Source of the DNA: Niallia alba
GTDB taxonomy: Bacteria > Bacillota > Bacilli > Bacillales > Cytobacillaceae
Assembly: GCF_012933555.1 (NCBI RefSeq)
Contig: NZ_JABBPK010000001.1
Coordinates: 4,752,001 to 4,816,000, forward strand
Reading direction: 5' to 3'
DNA length: 64,000 bases
Both the position numbers and the translations under genes were made by a program. How positions within the stretch are numbered: the stretch's first letter is position 1; every line of letters begins with the position of its first letter. Shown piece after piece: positions 16,454 to 28,083 of the stretch. The notes beneath the pieces are model-generated. The model made no database searches, was not told where the DNA came from, and saw nothing but the letters and a program-made list of their open reading frames with translations.

Positions 16454-17764
16454 CTAGTTTTTGACTACGCCTTGAGTAAGACTAACCTCTTTTATTTGAT
16501 AGTTATCCATATCCGTCACCGTCCATAAACGGTCTCCTTGCTCTACTTGATCCCCAATCTTAGCAGTATCTAACAGCTGATATTGAATCCAACCTGCAAT
16601 TGTGTCAAGCTCTTCACTTTCTTCAAACGGCAACCCAAAACGTTCTTCTAATTCATCTAGCAACACACGGCCGTTAATGAAATATTTATTCTTTCCCGAC
16701 TCGCGGATGTCCGCTACTTCATCTGCATCAAACTCATCACGGATTTCACCAACAAGTTCTTCCAAAATATCTTCCATCGTCAGAATACCAGATGTACCAC
16801 CATATTCATCGATTACTAACAACATATGCACTCTCTCTTGCTGCATTTTCAGCAAAGCATCTTGCAAGCGTGTTACTTCCAAGATGACAGGAAGATCCCG
16901 AACAAATTCTGCTAATTTGCGATTTCTGCCCCAAGCCATTTGTGTTAGCATTTTCTTTACATTCACGACACCAACGATATGATCTTTGTCTCCGTCTTCT
17001 GTTACTGGATAGCGTGTATAATTATGTTCATCCAATACTTTTACTATTTCGTCATAGGTCATATCTTTATTTAACGTAACAAATTCAGTTCTAGGAACCA
17101 TAATATCCTTTGCTACCCTTTCATCAAAGGAGAAAACATTTTCCATATATTCAAGCTCTGTTTGGTCAATTTCTCCACCTTGATAACTTTGTGTCATTAC
17201 TATTTTCAATTCTTCTTCTGAATAAGCCTGTTCATGCTTAGCAGGTTTTATCCCCATTAAACGAAGCAATACTTGCGCCGACCCATTTAACGCCCATATA
17301 AAAGGTTTCATCACTTTACCAAACCAATATAATGGCGGTGCAAGCATTAAAGTTAACTTTTCAGAGAACTGAATAGCAAGTGTTTTTGGAGCCATTTCTC
17401 CTACCACAACATGCAGGAAAGTTACCAATGCAAAGGCGATAGCATAGGACGCAACAGACGCAACTGATGGAGAAACATTCAGCAAATTAAATACTGGATA
17501 TAGTAAATTCTCGACTGCGGGTTTTCCAAGTGCTCCGAGCCCTAGTGCTGTAACAGTAATACCTAGTTGACATGCCGAAAGATAATAGTCTAAATCACCA
17601 GCTACCTTTTTTGCGACAATTGCCTTTTTATTTCCTTCTGCAATTAACTGTTCAATTCTTGACATACGAATTTTAACTACAGCAAATTCAGAACCAACAA
17701 AGAATGCCGTCAACGCTATTAATAATGCAAGTAAAAATAAATTTGTTATCGTGATTATGTCCAA
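16454..17764 (-). CDS. CNNM/CorC-type transporter, full length
   Basis: 436 residues: DUF21/CNNM membrane domain (about 1-195, GSEFAVVKIRMSRIEQLIAE and SACQLGITVTALGLGALGKP), a CBS pair (about 215-340, ending IDEYGGTSGILTMEDILEEL) and a C-terminal CorC_HlyC domain (about 355-430, NGRVLLDELEERFGLPF). Proteins of this class are linked to magnesium (or cobalt) efflux and magnesium tolerance; older annotations say hemolysin. It starts with TTG behind GAGGG in a hairpin leader. The short paralogue follows 67 bp downstream and the MerR gene lies just upstream on the same strand. Confidence 0.92.
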   Translation of the reverse strand: MDIITITNLFLLALLIALTAFFVGSEFAVVKIRMSRIEQLIAEGNKKAIVAKKVAGDLDYYLSACQLGITVTALGLGALGKPAVENLLYPVFNLLNVSPSVASVASYAIAFALVTFLHVVVGEMAPKTLAIQFSEKLTLMLAPPLYWFGKVMKPFIWALNGSAQVLLRLMGIKPAKHEQAYSEEELKIVMTQSYQGGEIDQTELEYMENVFSFDERVAKDIMVPRTEFVTLNKDMTYDEIVKVLDEHNYTRYPVTEDGDKDHIVGVVNVKKMLTQMAWGRNRKLAEFVRDLPVILEVTRLQDALLKMQQERVHMLLVIDEYGGTSGILTMEDILEELVGEIRDEFDADEVADIRESGKNKYFINGRVLLDELEERFGLPFEESEELDTIAGWIQYQLLDTAKIGDQVEQGDRLWTVTDMDNYQIKEVSLTQGVVKN

Positions 17765-17794
17765 TTATTTCCCTCTTTTGAGGGATTCACCTCC
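17762..17794 (-). promoter_or_regulatory. Leader hairpin covering the ribosome site of the full-length CNNM gene
   Basis: Minus strand: GGAGGTGAAT, then CCCTC-AAAA-GAGGG, AAATAA and TTG. The hairpin hides the GAGGG ribosome site, as in the copy at 16384-16418; the loop differs in length and sequence while both arms are kept. This suggests a shared translational control element rather than chance. Confidence 0.55.
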
Positions 17795-17802
17795 AGGAAT
17801 AG

Positions 17803-18189
17803 TTACATTAAAGACAGTAATTTCATTACGTCTAATAATTTAGTTTCAAGTGTACGATACACTTTCTTTTTTTCTTCCTGCGGCGCATCTTTTAATTTCT
17901 CTTCCAATGATGTCAGTTTTTTTTGCAAGCAAGCAATTTCGGCCTGTACCTCATTCATAATTGGTTCTAAGTCTTCGTCTTCTATTGATTGAATGACTTT
18001 TCGAATTTCCTCAATAGACATTCGTTGTTTTTTCAAAAGTTTGATTCGTTCCAATGTATGAAGAACATCTTCCGAATAAAGACGATAATTGGAAGCAGAC
18101 CGCGTTACAGGAAGCAATTTATTACTTGTATAATAATCAATTGTTCTTGTAGACAATCCGCTTAATTTCGCCACTTGGCCAATACGCAA
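17803..18189 (-). CDS. MerR family transcriptional regulator
   Basis: An N-terminal winged helix (LRIGQVAKLSGLSTRTIDYY, then SASNYRLYSEDVL) is followed by a coiled coil (about 70-125). No C-terminal effector domain or metal-binding cysteines are seen, so the ligand is unknown. The start is uncertain: TTG at 18189 has GGGAAGG upstream; an ATT at 18204 has AGAGGGGG upstream; the frame stays open to 18273. It lies 39 bp before the CNNM pair on the same strand and may control it. Confidence 0.8.
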   Translation of the reverse strand: MRIGQVAKLSGLSTRTIDYYTSNKLLPVTRSASNYRLYSEDVLHTLERIKLLKKQRMSIEEIRKVIQSIEDEDLEPIMNEVQAEIACLQKKLTSLEEKLKDAPQEEKKKVYRTLETKLLDVMKLLSLM

Positions 18190-18364
18190 TAACGCCTTCC
18201 CAATGAAAAAACCCCCTCTGCAAAATAAGATATTTCTATAATAGCACATACAAAAATATCTGTACAGTAACACGTTATGGTTTGTAGTTAGTGTTGTTAT
18301 CTAATGTAGTAAATTGATAACCCTGTACCGCTGCTCTCTCTTAAGAATATTTACATTCAAATAA

Positions 18365-18414
18365 AAAGAAGCTCTTATGAAGAACGACCAATTCATTCTT
18401 CACAAGAGCCTCTT
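18365..18414 (-). terminator. Terminator after tdk
   Basis: AAGAAGCTCTTATGAAGAA on the plus strand pairs with TTCTTCACAAGAGCCTCTT, with A/T runs on both sides. It begins just past the tdk stop on the minus strand. Confidence 0.75.
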
Positions 18415-18417
18415 TTC

Positions 18418-19035
18418 TTATAATGCATTCGATGTATTATCTTTATTTGCCTTCTCCGAACTTCTAGGTACTTCATGATGGTGGCGACATCTTGGTTCAT
18501 AGGATTCAGATGCCCCTACTAATATGATCGGATCTTCATAGCAAGCTGGTGCTCCATTAATCAATCTTTGCGTTCTGCTTGCTGGAGAGCCACAAACTGC
18601 ACAAACCGCTTGAAGCTTTGTTACTAACTCGGCAATTGCCATTAATTCTGGCATTTTCCCGAATGGCTCGCCTCTAAAGTCTTGATCTAAGCCAGCACAA
18701 ATTACCCGGTGACCACTGTTTGCCAGATGCTGAATAACATCCACAATTTCATCATCAAAAAACTGTACTTCATCTATTGCAACTATCTCTATATCGGAAG
18801 TCACATATTCAAAAATGTCGGCTGATTTACTAATAGGAATTGCATTTGTTGCTGTCCCATTATGTGAGACAACTGATTCCTCACTATAGCGGTTATCAAT
18901 ACTTGGTTTAAACACTATATACTTCTGCTTAGCAAATTGTGCCCTTCTTACACGACGGATGAGTTCTTCTGATTTTCCTGAAAACATACTTCCACAAATA
19001 ACTTCAACCCATCCATGATGTTTCATTACATACAT
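18418..19035 (-). CDS. tdk: Thymidine kinase
   Basis: Phosphorylates thymidine to dTMP with ATP (salvage). 205 residues, type II thymidine kinase fold: Walker [16 protein letters not shown], the DEVQFFD segment, the [11 protein letters not shown] lasso start, and a zinc site from CAVCG and the late CRHHH. The catalytic Glu is in IDEVQF. GGAAGGAG precedes the ATG. It lies next to rpmE and rho as in B. subtilis. Confidence 0.97.
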   Translation of the reverse strand: MYVMKHHGWVEVICGSMFSGKSEELIRRVRRAQFAKQKYIVFKPSIDNRYSEESVVSHNGTATNAIPISKSADIFEYVTSDIEIVAIDEVQFFDDEIVDVIQHLANSGHRVICAGLDQDFRGEPFGKMPELMAIAELVTKLQAVCAVCGSPASRTQRLINGAPACYEDPIILVGASESYEPRCRHHHEVPRSSEKANKDNTSNAL

Positions 19036-19229
19036 GAAACCGCTCCTTCCTAGAATAAAAACAACTTGTCTCTTTCCTTACTCTATTTATATTTTTTCTA
19101 TTTAATAGTCAAAGTAGGATAATCACTACCAATATTCTCTCTTACATACTTTAACAGCTATTGATACTAATTGAAATAATATATTCGACTCAATCATCAT
19201 TTTTTAACAGCATCTTGATAGAAAAACGG

Positions 19230-19390
19230 ATAAAGTAAAACTTGCATCAGCGGGGGGTTTTCCTTTCTCCCCCACTGATGGTTAGTTGAACCAATCGGAT
19301 CTTTACAGATAGTTAATCTCCCACCTAGCTTCCTCGTATTCTCAGAAGCTTAAGGGGGGGAGTCTTACTGTCCGTTAAGAGTGGGATAAA
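19230..19390 (+). repeat. ATAAA-flanked ~160-bp repeat, copy B (bcr1-like)
   Basis: It has the same layout as copy A: ATAAAGTAAAACTTGCATCAG, a GGGGGG/CCCCC hairpin, TTAGTTGAACCAATCGG, then GTCCGTTAAGAGTGGGATAAA. ATAAA stands at both ends. It occupies much of the 482-bp gap between tdk and rpmE. Confidence 0.8.
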
Positions 19391-19470
19391 AAAATACCAT
19401 AAGATACTTAAGAATAAAAGTTATCAACTTACATTCATTCTTAAATATCCTATAATAGCCCAAAATAAAA

Positions 19471-19502
19471 ACAGGCAAGGAGAAAAGTAACTTCTTGCCT
19501 GT
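19471..19502 (-). terminator. Terminator after rpmE
   Basis: Minus strand: ACAGGCAAG, a 14-base loop, CTTGCCTGT, then TTTTTATTTT. It lies 16 bp past the rpmE stop. Confidence 0.85.
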
Positions 19503-19517
19503 TCTTGATATTTCATA

Positions 19518-19718
19518 TTACTTAAGACCGTATTTTTTGTTGAAGCGATCAACACGTCCGCCAGCTTCAGCAAATTTTTGACGTCCAGTATAGAATGGAT
19601 GGCATTCAGAACAAGTTTCAACTTTGATTTCTTTTTTAACAGAACCAGTTGTGAACTCGTTACCACAAGCACATTTCACCGTAATTTCGTTATAAGTTGG
19701 ATGAATTCCTGTTTTCAT
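19518..19718 (-). CDS. rpmE: 50S ribosomal protein L31, zinc-binding form
   Basis: 66 residues of the large-subunit protein L31. Cysteines in KCACGN and ETCSECHPF form the zinc ribbon, so this is the zinc-containing (C+) form rather than the zinc-free YtiA-type paralogue. The end [11 protein letters not shown] is typical. AAGGAGATGAAAAGG lies before the ATG. Confidence 0.97.
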   Translation of the reverse strand: MKTGIHPTYNEITVKCACGNEFTTGSVKKEIKVETCSECHPFYTGRQKFAEAGGRVDRFNKKYGLK

Positions 19719-19934
19719 TCCTTTTCATCTCCTTCCGCCCTGCAACTTTCGAAACAGAGTTATAAAACAATGCCATAAGCACTGTAATTGTTAAAACACA
19801 TTGATTATATTATAACAAGGACATTCTTGTTTTGCAACACTATTAACACTGCATTGAATTTCCAAATAATGAAAAACCTTTACGTTTTTCTTTATCAAAT
19901 GAAAGGTTAAAAACTTACCTGTATCTCTATTATC

Positions 19935-21209
19935 TTAAGAGCGTTTAGCAGTACCTGCTTTCATTTGTTCTCCAAGGATGGCAAAAAAGTCTTCATTGCT
20001 TTTTGTTTGTCTTAATTTTCTTAAGAACTTTTCAGCAAAGTCTGGTGAATCAGACATCGATTTACGAATAGCCCATAACTTGTCTAAATGCTCTTTCGGA
20101 ATCAATAACTCTTCTTTACGCGTTCCAGAACGTCTAATATCAATAGCAGGGAATATTCTTCTTTCTGCCAATGCACGGTCTAGATGAAGTTCCATATTAC
20201 CTGTACCTTTAAATTCTTCATAAATAACATCATCCATACGAGAACCAGTATCTACAAGGGCTGTAGCTAATATAGTTAAAGAACCACCCTCTTCTATGTT
20301 ACGGGCTGCACCGAAGAATCGTTTCGGACGGTGGAATGCTCCTGGATCGATCCCCCCTGATAATGTTCTACCACTTGGAGGAATAACTAGGTTATAAGCA
20401 CGTGCTAATCTTGTAATACTATCCATCAAAATAATTACATCACGCTTATGCTCTACAAGGCGCATCGCTCTTTCTAATACTAATTCAGCGACTTTAATAT
20501 GATTTTCCGGAACTTCATCAAAAGTAGAGCTTACTACATCTCCACTTACAGATCTTTCGATATCTGTAACTTCCTCTGGTCTTTCATCAATTAGTAAAAC
20601 AATAAGTTCCGCTTCTGGATGATTAGTTGTAATACTATTTGCGATTTCCTTAATAAGCATCGTTTTACCTGCTTTTGGAGGAGCCACAATAAGACCACGC
20701 TGCCCAAAACCGACTGGTGCTAGCACATCCATTATTCTAGTAGATACATTTCTCTGTGTAGTTTCTAAATGTATTTGTCGATTTGGATAAAGGGGAGTTA
20801 AGGCTGGAAAATGAACTCTTTCTTTAGCTGTCTCCGGATCATCGCCATTAACGGCTTCTACTTGAAGTAAACCAAAATATCTTTCGTTTTCTTTCGGAGG
20901 GCGGACTTTCCCCGAAACTTTATCCCCATTTCTTAAATCAAATCTTCTAATTTGAGACGCCGAAATGTATATATCCTGTGAACTTGGAGAGTAATTAATC
21001 GGTCTTAAAAATCCGAATCCTTCTGACTGAATAATTTCAAGAACACCTTCCATGAAGAAGTAGCCTTCTTGCTCTGCTCTCGCTTTTAAAATGGAGAAAA
21101 TCAGTTCTTTTTTTGTCAACTTGCTATAATAGGCAACTTTATATTCGCGAGCTAATTCATATAACTCTTTTAATTTCATATTTTCTAAACTAGATATATT
21201 TAATCCCAT
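19935..21209 (-). CDS. rho: Transcription termination factor Rho
   Basis: Hexameric RNA helicase that ends transcription at unstructured C-rich RNA. 424 residues: N-terminal helical part ([18 protein letters not shown]), a cold-shock-like RNA-binding domain (about 55-125, [20 protein letters not shown]), then the RecA-like ATPase with [30 protein letters not shown] and the Q/R-loop region with [15 protein letters not shown]. Close to B. subtilis Rho throughout. It is followed by rpmE and tdk on the same strand. Confidence 0.97.
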   Translation of the reverse strand: MGLNISSLENMKLKELYELAREYKVAYYSKLTKKELIFSILKARAEQEGYFFMEGVLEIIQSEGFGFLRPINYSPSSQDIYISASQIRRFDLRNGDKVSGKVRPPKENERYFGLLQVEAVNGDDPETAKERVHFPALTPLYPNRQIHLETTQRNVSTRIMDVLAPVGFGQRGLIVAPPKAGKTMLIKEIANSITTNHPEAELIVLLIDERPEEVTDIERSVSGDVVSSTFDEVPENHIKVAELVLERAMRLVEHKRDVIILMDSITRLARAYNLVIPPSGRTLSGGIDPGAFHRPKRFFGAARNIEEGGSLTILATALVDTGSRMDDVIYEEFKGTGNMELHLDRALAERRIFPAIDIRRSGTRKEELLIPKEHLDKLWAIRKSMSDSPDFAEKFLRKLRQTKSNEDFFAILGEQMKAGTAKRS

Positions 21210-21713
21210 TTTTACACCACTCTTTTATATTTTCAGTTATCCCTACCATTTATTTCGAAATGTGGGAAAGTTATTCTTCTGTTTGAGGCGAACGCTTTTT
21301 GTGAAGAGAAATTTTGATGCGAGAAATAATTAAAGTGAAGGATGGAAAAGAAGATTCCTACTTCTTCTCCAGCTATCGATAAATAGTATACTTTCATTTT
21401 TCTTATAGCTCTTTTCATAAGAATGGCTTCGAATATAAATTTATCTTAAGAGGAGTTTTTATTTTATCCTTCATGTTTCTAATGCTTCTACGAGAATCAA
21501 TTAAAAGCAATCTCTATTTTACCTCCATCTACGAAAAATGTGCAACAAGAATTTTTCAACTGGCTTCTTGTTAACCCATAATGGAAGTGGAATATGGATA
21601 AAGACTCTTTATTATCCTTCTTTTTAGGATAGTTCGAAAAGGAAGGTATTGGAGGATGCTTAATGAATATTCCCGTTTTGGGAGGACATTGATTCTTTCA
21701 TCAACGTAAATGA

Positions 21714-21738
21714 AAAAGGATGGTCCTAACATCCTTTT
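21714..21738 (-). terminator. Candidate terminator in the rho-murA gap
   Basis: AAAAGGATG-GTCCTAA-CATCCTTTT hairpin, followed on the minus strand by TTTCATTT. It lies about 290 bp past the murA stop and could end that transcript. Confidence 0.5.
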
Positions 21739-21894
21739 ATAGTGAAATTATTACCTTTTTATACGTATCCGAATCTATTATATATTTTATTCTCTTCTAT
21801 ATTTTTGCACGGAACAGGGGAATGTCCTCCCCCGATTATCCTTTTTTCCTTTTAAAAAAGCAAGAATAGAAAAAAGTTAGACATATTTTACAAC

Positions 21895-21980
21895 GGCTGT
21901 TTTCGTAAAGTTTATTGCCATTACCTGTAGCCAACCAATTCATTATTTCTAGAGAAACAACAATCTTTTAGAAAACAGCC
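21895..21980. repeat. Palindrome-ended element in the rho-murA gap
   Basis: GGCTGTTTTC and GAAAACAGCC form 10-bp inverted ends around about 65 bases that include TTTATTGCCATTACCTGTAGCC. A similar core, TTTGTTGCTATTATCCGTAGCC, occurs near 42670-42692. The whole 815-bp stretch 21210-22024, where B. subtilis has glpX, holds no gene I can support; only this element and a weak terminator were seen. Confidence 0.45.
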
Positions 21981-22024
21981 TTACAATAAATGAATGTTGC
22001 ATCGCAATTGCGTATTACTATGCA

Positions 22025-23311
22025 TTAACCATTATTTATTTGTTGATATTCCTCTTCCGTCATTTTTTCACGCCATATTGTGGCACCTAAACCAGTGAGC
22101 TTTTCCACTATATGACTATATCCTCTATCTATATGTTCTAGACCAGTTATCTCCGTAACTCCATCTGCCATAAGCCCTGCTATAACTAATGATGCTCCAG
22201 CACGCAAATCGCTTGCCTTTACTTTCGCACCTTGTAAATGAACAGGTCCATTAATTATCGCAGATCGCCCCTCTACTTTTATCGTCGCATTCATGCGGCG
22301 TAACTCATCTATATGTTTAAATCTAGCACCATAGATTGTGTCTGTAACCATACTTGTACCATTTGTCTTGGTCAAGAGAGACGTGAATGGCTGCTGTAGA
22401 TCTGTTGGGAATCCAGGATATACAAGCGTTTTTATATCTACAGGTTTAAGGGAGTTGTTTGAACTTACAAACACTTGTTCATCACTTGATTCAATTGAAA
22501 CTCCCATTTCTCTCAATTTTGCAATAAGAGACTCTAAATGTTGAGGGATTACATTATCCACAACGACACCGTCTCCAACTGCAGCACCAATAATAATATA
22601 CGTACCAGCTTCAATACGATCAGGAATAATAGTATGACGGCAACCGTGTAGATGATCTACCCCTTCAATCCGAATTACATCGGTTCCAGCTCCCTTAATT
22701 TTTGCACCCATATTGGTTAAAAGTGTTGCGACATCAATGATTTCCGGTTCTTTTGCTGCATTTTCAATGATGGTTTTCCCTTTTGCTCGTACTGCTGCCA
22801 GCATAATATTGATTGTTGCACCGACACTTACTACATCTAAATAAATTCTTGCTCCTCTTAACTCATCTGCCCGAAGATAAATGGCTCCTTGTTCATTTGT
22901 AACCTGTGCACCGAGCGCTTCAAACCCTTTAATATGCTGATCTATTGGTCTTGGTCCAAGATGGCATCCACCAGGTAATCCAATCACTGCCTTTTTGAAA
23001 CGTCCTAACATGGCTCCCATTAAATAATAAGAAGCACGCAATTTTTTAACCTTTCCATTCGGCATAGGCATAGAGATCATAGAAGAGGGATCAATTGTTA
23101 TATCAGACTCTGATATAGATACCGTTCCACCTAACTCTTCCATAATTTCTTTTAATATTTGAACATCTGAAATGTCAGGCAGCCCCTCAATTGTAACTGG
23201 AGATTCAGCTAAAATGGTTGCTGGAATAAGTGCAACTGCACTATTTTTTGCACCACTAACTCTAACCGTTCCTTTTAAAGGCGATCCACCTGCAATCATA
23301 AGTTTTTCCAT
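22025..23311 (-). CDS. murA: UDP-N-acetylglucosamine 1-carboxyvinyltransferase (second MurA type)
   Basis: Transfers enolpyruvate from PEP to UDP-GlcNAc, the first committed step of peptidoglycan synthesis. 428 residues from the ATG at 23311 (AAGGGAG upstream); the frame extends nine codons further. The key residues are present: [13 protein letters not shown] at the N-terminus, the PEP-reactive and fosfomycin-sensitive Cys in [16 protein letters not shown], and the [13 protein letters not shown] segment. Position between rho and fbaA corresponds to murAB/murZ of B. subtilis, so another murA elsewhere is likely. Confidence 0.95.
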   Translation of the reverse strand: MEKLMIAGGSPLKGTVRVSGAKNSAVALIPATILAESPVTIEGLPDISDVQILKEIMEELGGTVSISESDITIDPSSMISMPMPNGKVKKLRASYYLMGAMLGRFKKAVIGLPGGCHLGPRPIDQHIKGFEALGAQVTNEQGAIYLRADELRGARIYLDVVSVGATINIMLAAVRAKGKTIIENAAKEPEIIDVATLLTNMGAKIKGAGTDVIRIEGVDHLHGCRHTIIPDRIEAGTYIIIGAAVGDGVVVDNVIPQHLESLIAKLREMGVSIESSDEQVFVSSNNSLKPVDIKTLVYPGFPTDLQQPFTSLLTKTNGTSMVTDTIYGARFKHIDELRRMNATIKVEGRSAIINGPVHLQGAKVKASDLRAGASLVIAGLMADGVTEITGLEHIDRGYSHIVEKLTGLGATIWREKMTEEEYQQINNG

Positions 23312-23474
23312 TTCTAGCTCCCTTCTAAGCCAATGCAAAAGTACGAATTCTGCTATAGTTAATCAAGATGAGGCTTGGATGTAGAATCTTGTTTGAATTA
23401 CTGTTACTTATTATACCAAATATTAAGACTTAATGGAAAAGTATCTATGTATGAACTTTCGTTCTCATTTGTTA

Positions 23475-23612
23475 ATAAAGTGAAACTTCCATTAGTGGGG
23501 GTTTGGTTAGTTGAACCAATCGGACCTATACAGACAGTTGATCTCCCACCTATCTTCCGCGTATACTCATAAGCTGGAAGTGGATCTTACTATCCGTTAA
23601 GAGAGAGATAAA
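23475..23612 (+). repeat. ATAAA-flanked repeat, copy C, internally shortened
   Basis: It is 138 bp rather than about 158. It keeps ATAAAGTGAAACTTCCATTAG and the right end ATCCGTTAAGAG...ATAAA, but the CCCCCACTGATG arm of the first hairpin is missing, leaving GTGGGGGTTTGGTTAGTTGAAC. ATAAA flanks both sides. It lies between murA and fbaA. Confidence 0.75.
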
Positions 23613-23694
23613 GTACAAACATTTTTAGTATTACCTATATAAAGCCCTCTAATACTTTAGACCACCCACTCTAAAGCTTTTTGGGATATATAAA

Positions 23695-23740
23695 AAAGAG
23701 GATATCTTTAAAGGGTATTCCCTAAAAAGATATCCTCTTT
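23695..23740 (-). terminator. Terminator after fbaA
   Basis: AAAGAGGATATCTTT and AAAGATATCCTCTTT form a 15-bp stem with an inner GGTATTCCC hairpin. It lies 14 bp past the fbaA stop. Confidence 0.88.
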
Positions 23741-23753
23741 CATTTCATAACAA

Positions 23754-24611
23754 TTATGCTTTATTTGAAGAACCGAATTCTTTGATTTTGCCGATTACTG
23801 TTGCTTTAATCGCATCACGAGCAGGTCCTAAATATTTACGTGGATCATACTCTTCTGGTTTAGCAGCTAATGTTTCGCGAACTGCTTTAGCAGAAGCAAT
23901 TTGGTTTTCAGTATTAACGTTGATTTTAGCAGTTCCTAAAGAAATTGCTTTTGTGATATCTTTTGTTGGGATACCAGTTCCACCGTGTAATACTAATGGC
24001 AAACCAGTTAATTTACCAATTTCTTCCATTTCTTTGAAACCTAAGTTTGGCTCACCTTTATAAGGTCCGTGAACAGAACCTAAAGCAGGAGCTAATGTGT
24101 CAATACCAGTACGTTTAACAAGCTCCACACATTCGTTAGCATCAGCATAAATTACACCTTCAGCTACAACGTCGTCTTCTTGTCCACCAACAGTACCAAG
24201 TTCTGCTTCAACAGAAACACCTTTAGCATGTGCATATTCTACTACTTTAGAAGTAATTTCTACGTTTTCTTCAAACGAATGATGAGAAGCATCGATCATT
24301 ACAGATGTAAAACCAGCATCAATTGCTTCTTTACATTTTTCGAAGCTTGAACCGTGATCTAAATGAATAGCAACTGGAACAGTGATATTATAGTCTTCGA
24401 TTAAACCTTCAACCATTTTCACAACTGTTTTGAAACCAGCCATATAACGGGCTGCACCTTCAGATACCCCAAGAATTACTGGAGATTTTTCTTCTTCTGC
24501 AGCTTGAAGAATTGCTTGAGTGAACTCAAGATTATTTAAGTTAAATTGACCAACAGCATAGCCTTCTGCTTTTGCTTTGTTTAACATGTCTTTCATTGAA
24601 ACTAAAGGCAT
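23754..24611 (-). CDS. fbaA: Class II fructose-bisphosphate aldolase
   Basis: Cleaves fructose 1,6-bisphosphate to DHAP and glyceraldehyde 3-phosphate in glycolysis. 285 residues. Zinc ligands are in [14 protein letters not shown]-side [11 protein letters not shown] and VHGPYKG; the catalytic Asp is in AIHLDHG. The phosphate loop [16 protein letters not shown] is present. AGGAGGAA lies before the ATG. Between murA and spo0F as in B. subtilis, though the transaldolase gene found there is absent here. Confidence 0.97.
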   Translation of the reverse strand: MPLVSMKDMLNKAKAEGYAVGQFNLNNLEFTQAILQAAEEEKSPVILGVSEGAARYMAGFKTVVKMVEGLIEDYNITVPVAIHLDHGSSFEKCKEAIDAGFTSVMIDASHHSFEENVEITSKVVEYAHAKGVSVEAELGTVGGQEDDVVAEGVIYADANECVELVKRTGIDTLAPALGSVHGPYKGEPNLGFKEMEEIGKLTGLPLVLHGGTGIPTKDITKAISLGTAKINVNTENQIASAKAVRETLAAKPEEYDPRKYLGPARDAIKATVIGKIKEFGSSNKA

Positions 24612-24882
24612 ATTTCTTCCTCCTTATTTAATGATCGTTCTTTGTTACAAGAGAATCTTTATTAAATTTCCCAAAGGAAAGTTGAATATGTATATAATAC
24701 CTCAAGTAAACGAAAACGAATCATTCCTTTTAAACTCAATTGTAATCATACCAAAATTAAACAAGAAATGCTATCGTTCCAGCTTTTTTTTCTATTTTGT
24801 CACAATTTAGCATTCTTTTTGACGAATGAAAGCACTTCAAAACTAGATGCATCGCAAACTGGAGAAAAAAACACTGTAAATA

Positions 24883-24911
24883 CCATCAATCTCACTATTC
24901 CAGATTGATGG
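24883..24911 (-). terminator. Terminator after spo0F
   Basis: CCATCAATCT and AGATTGATGG form a 10-bp stem; on the minus strand the downstream side is T-rich. It sits in the 438-bp gap 24612-25049, which otherwise shows no gene and presumably holds the fbaA promoter near its left end. Confidence 0.75.
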
Positions 24912-25049
24912 CTGTTTTATTTCTTTGTAAAAAATATCACAGATTAATTTTCAAAAAATTATTAGTCCCTAACTAAAAACAAATATTTTAAGGATAAGAG
25001 ATATCTTCTTCGTATCGTTTAGGTAATTAATATGTATATACTTGAGCAA

Positions 25050-25412
25050 TTACTGATTAATGTATTTCTTAACAGCTTCTCTAAGATCATCAATATCAAA
25101 CGGTTTAGCAAAATGCGTGAGTGCTCCAAGGTCTTTCGCTTCTTGAATCATATCAAGTTCTCCATAGGCAGTCATGATAATGACACGAATATCTTGATTA
25201 AGCTTTTTCATTCGTTTTAATATTTCAATTCCATCCATTCCAGGAATCTTCATATCAAGTAATACTAAATCTGGTAATTCTCTTGTCACTATTTCTAACG
25301 CCTGATTTCCATTTGCAGCTTGAAATGTTTTATATCCTTCCTTTTGAAAAACTTCATTCAAAAGGATTCTTATGCCGAATTGATCATCAACGATTAGTAT
25401 TTTCCCTTTCAT
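25050..25412 (-). CDS. spo0F: Sporulation phosphorelay response regulator Spo0F
   Basis: Single-domain response regulator that takes phosphate from sporulation kinases and passes it to Spo0B. 120 residues with no output domain. Acidic pocket DDQ at residues 9-11, phosphoacceptor Asp54 in [13 protein letters not shown], Thr in IIMTAYGE and Lys in HFAKPFD. Length and residues match B. subtilis Spo0F (124). It is preceded by a sigma-H-like promoter. Confidence 0.97.
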   Translation of the reverse strand: MKGKILIVDDQFGIRILLNEVFQKEGYKTFQAANGNQALEIVTRELPDLVLLDMKIPGMDGIEILKRMKKLNQDIRVIIMTAYGELDMIQEAKDLGALTHFAKPFDIDDLREAVKKYINQ

Positions 25413-25504
25413 AATTGAACCTTCCCTTCTCAGTCGAGTTATGTATGTATTGTCTCGGTTTTATCATAGTTATCTTTCTACTATTTGGTCAACTTTTCCT
25501 GCTA

Positions 25505-25532
25505 ATTCCCTTAAATTTTACCTTTTCCCTAT
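25505..25532 (-). promoter_or_regulatory. Sigma-H-type promoter for spo0F
   Basis: On the minus strand ATAGGGAAA, 12 bases and AGGGAAT fit the sigma-H consensus RNAGGAWWW-N11/12-RNNGAAT with one mismatch. It lies about 93 bp before the spo0F ATG. spo0F of B. subtilis has a sigma-H promoter. Confidence 0.65.
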
Positions 25533-25601
25533 ATTTAATTATAATTATCTACTATATGAAGTGATTTACTGTTAATTTTTATAATAATGGAGGTTTTTCA
25601 C

Positions 25602-26132
25602 GTGCTTAAAATGTTTTCCACTCAATTAAGTGGACTATTTAAAAGGTTACACGAAAAAGAAGAGGAGACAATCGAAGACAGCTCGAGATTATTAGCCCAA
25701 GCCATCGTGAGTGACGGAAAAGTTTACTTCTATGCAACAAATGAAATGGCTGGAGTGATAGAAGAGGCGACGAAGGGAATGGAGCCAATGCCAAATGCAG
25801 TAGAATGGACAGGCGCATCACTTGATCTTATTACTTCTAATGATCGTTTCATTCTGTTTTCTCGCACCAATGAAGAAGAAGAGGTAAATCTTTTTGCCAA
25901 ACAATTACACGAGGCTCAAGTTCCCTTTATTTATATCTGTTCGATTACCAACCCTGAAATAGAATCATTGGTTGACTTAGCGGAAGTTACTATCAACTTA
26001 AAACTCACTAAAGGCTTATTGCCTGATGAAGAAGGAAATAGATACGGCTACCCCTCTTTAATTGCGGCTCTCTTTATTTATCACGGCATTAAGTTTACAA
26101 CCGATGAAATTTTAAAGGAATACACTATATAA
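25602..26132 (+). CDS. ywjG: DUF2529 family protein YwjG
   Basis: A 176-residue protein resembling SIS-like sugar-phosphate-binding folds (SNDRFILFSRTNEEEEVNLF, then VPFIYICSITNPE). Function unknown. I start it at the GTG at 25602 (MLKMFSTQLSG...), because GGAGG lies 8 bases upstream and B. subtilis YwjG begins the same way; the ATG at 25587 overlaps that ribosome site. Divergent from spo0F and convergent with pyrG, as in B. subtilis. Confidence 0.85.
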   Translation: MLKMFSTQLSGLFKRLHEKEEETIEDSSRLLAQAIVSDGKVYFYATNEMAGVIEEATKGMEPMPNAVEWTGASLDLITSNDRFILFSRTNEEEEVNLFAKQLHEAQVPFIYICSITNPEIESLVDLAEVTINLKLTKGLLPDEEGNRYGYPSLIAALFIYHGIKFTTDEILKEYTI

Positions 26133-26171
26133 TAGGAAGAAACATAACGCTAAGCGTTAGAAAAGATCACA

Positions 26172-26207
26172 AAAAGAGGTTATTCCAAATGGAGTAACCT
26201 CTTTTTT
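26172..26207. terminator. Bidirectional terminator between ywjG and pyrG
   Basis: AAAGAGGTTATTCC-AAAT-GGAGTAACCTCTTTTTT, with A and T runs on opposite sides, between two convergent genes. Confidence 0.88.
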
Positions 26208-26236
26208 AACAGTTAAGACAGTATAAGTTTTCTTTA

Positions 26237-27859
<1,623 letters not shown>

Positions 27860-27958
27860 TTAAGTTTGCTCCAATTCCTCTTTATTTAAGACGAATTAAC
27901 TAATTTTTTTAGAGGGGTATGAAACGATTGCTATTAACTTCCTTACTAAAAAATAAAA

Positions 27959-27994
27959 AGCGCTCCACTTACTTTCTACAAGTAAGGGAGCGCT
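27959..27994 (-). terminator. pyrG leader attenuator hairpin
   Basis: Minus strand: AGCGCTCCCTTACTT, loop GTAGAA, AGTAAGTGGAGCGCT, then TTTTATTTTTT. It lies about 45 bases after the predicted pyrG start point. In B. subtilis, when CTP is low, extra G residues are added at the transcript 5' end and pair with the C/U-rich arm of this hairpin, preventing termination; the CTCCCTT arm needed for that is visible here. Confidence 0.85.
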
Positions 27995-28035
27995 ATATTT
28001 AGCGAATTTAAGTTCGTTCCTCTTTTTAAGGAGCC

Positions 28036-28072
28036 CAAAAAAGATTTTACTAGCAACGACTGTAAATGTCAA
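28036..28072 (-). promoter_or_regulatory. pyrG promoter with GGGC start
   Basis: Minus strand: TTGACA (28072-28067), 17 bases, TAAAAT (28049-28044), then CTTTTTT and GGGCTCC starting at 28036. A transcript beginning GGGC is the signature of CTP-dependent reiterative G addition described for B. subtilis pyrG. Confidence 0.85.
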
Positions 28073-28083
28073 GAGTAGAAGAA

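Noticed and set aside
21233-21418. Minus-strand 61-codon ORF upstream of rho
   Set aside because: No ribosome site, no domain, and it lies in an AT-rich leader.
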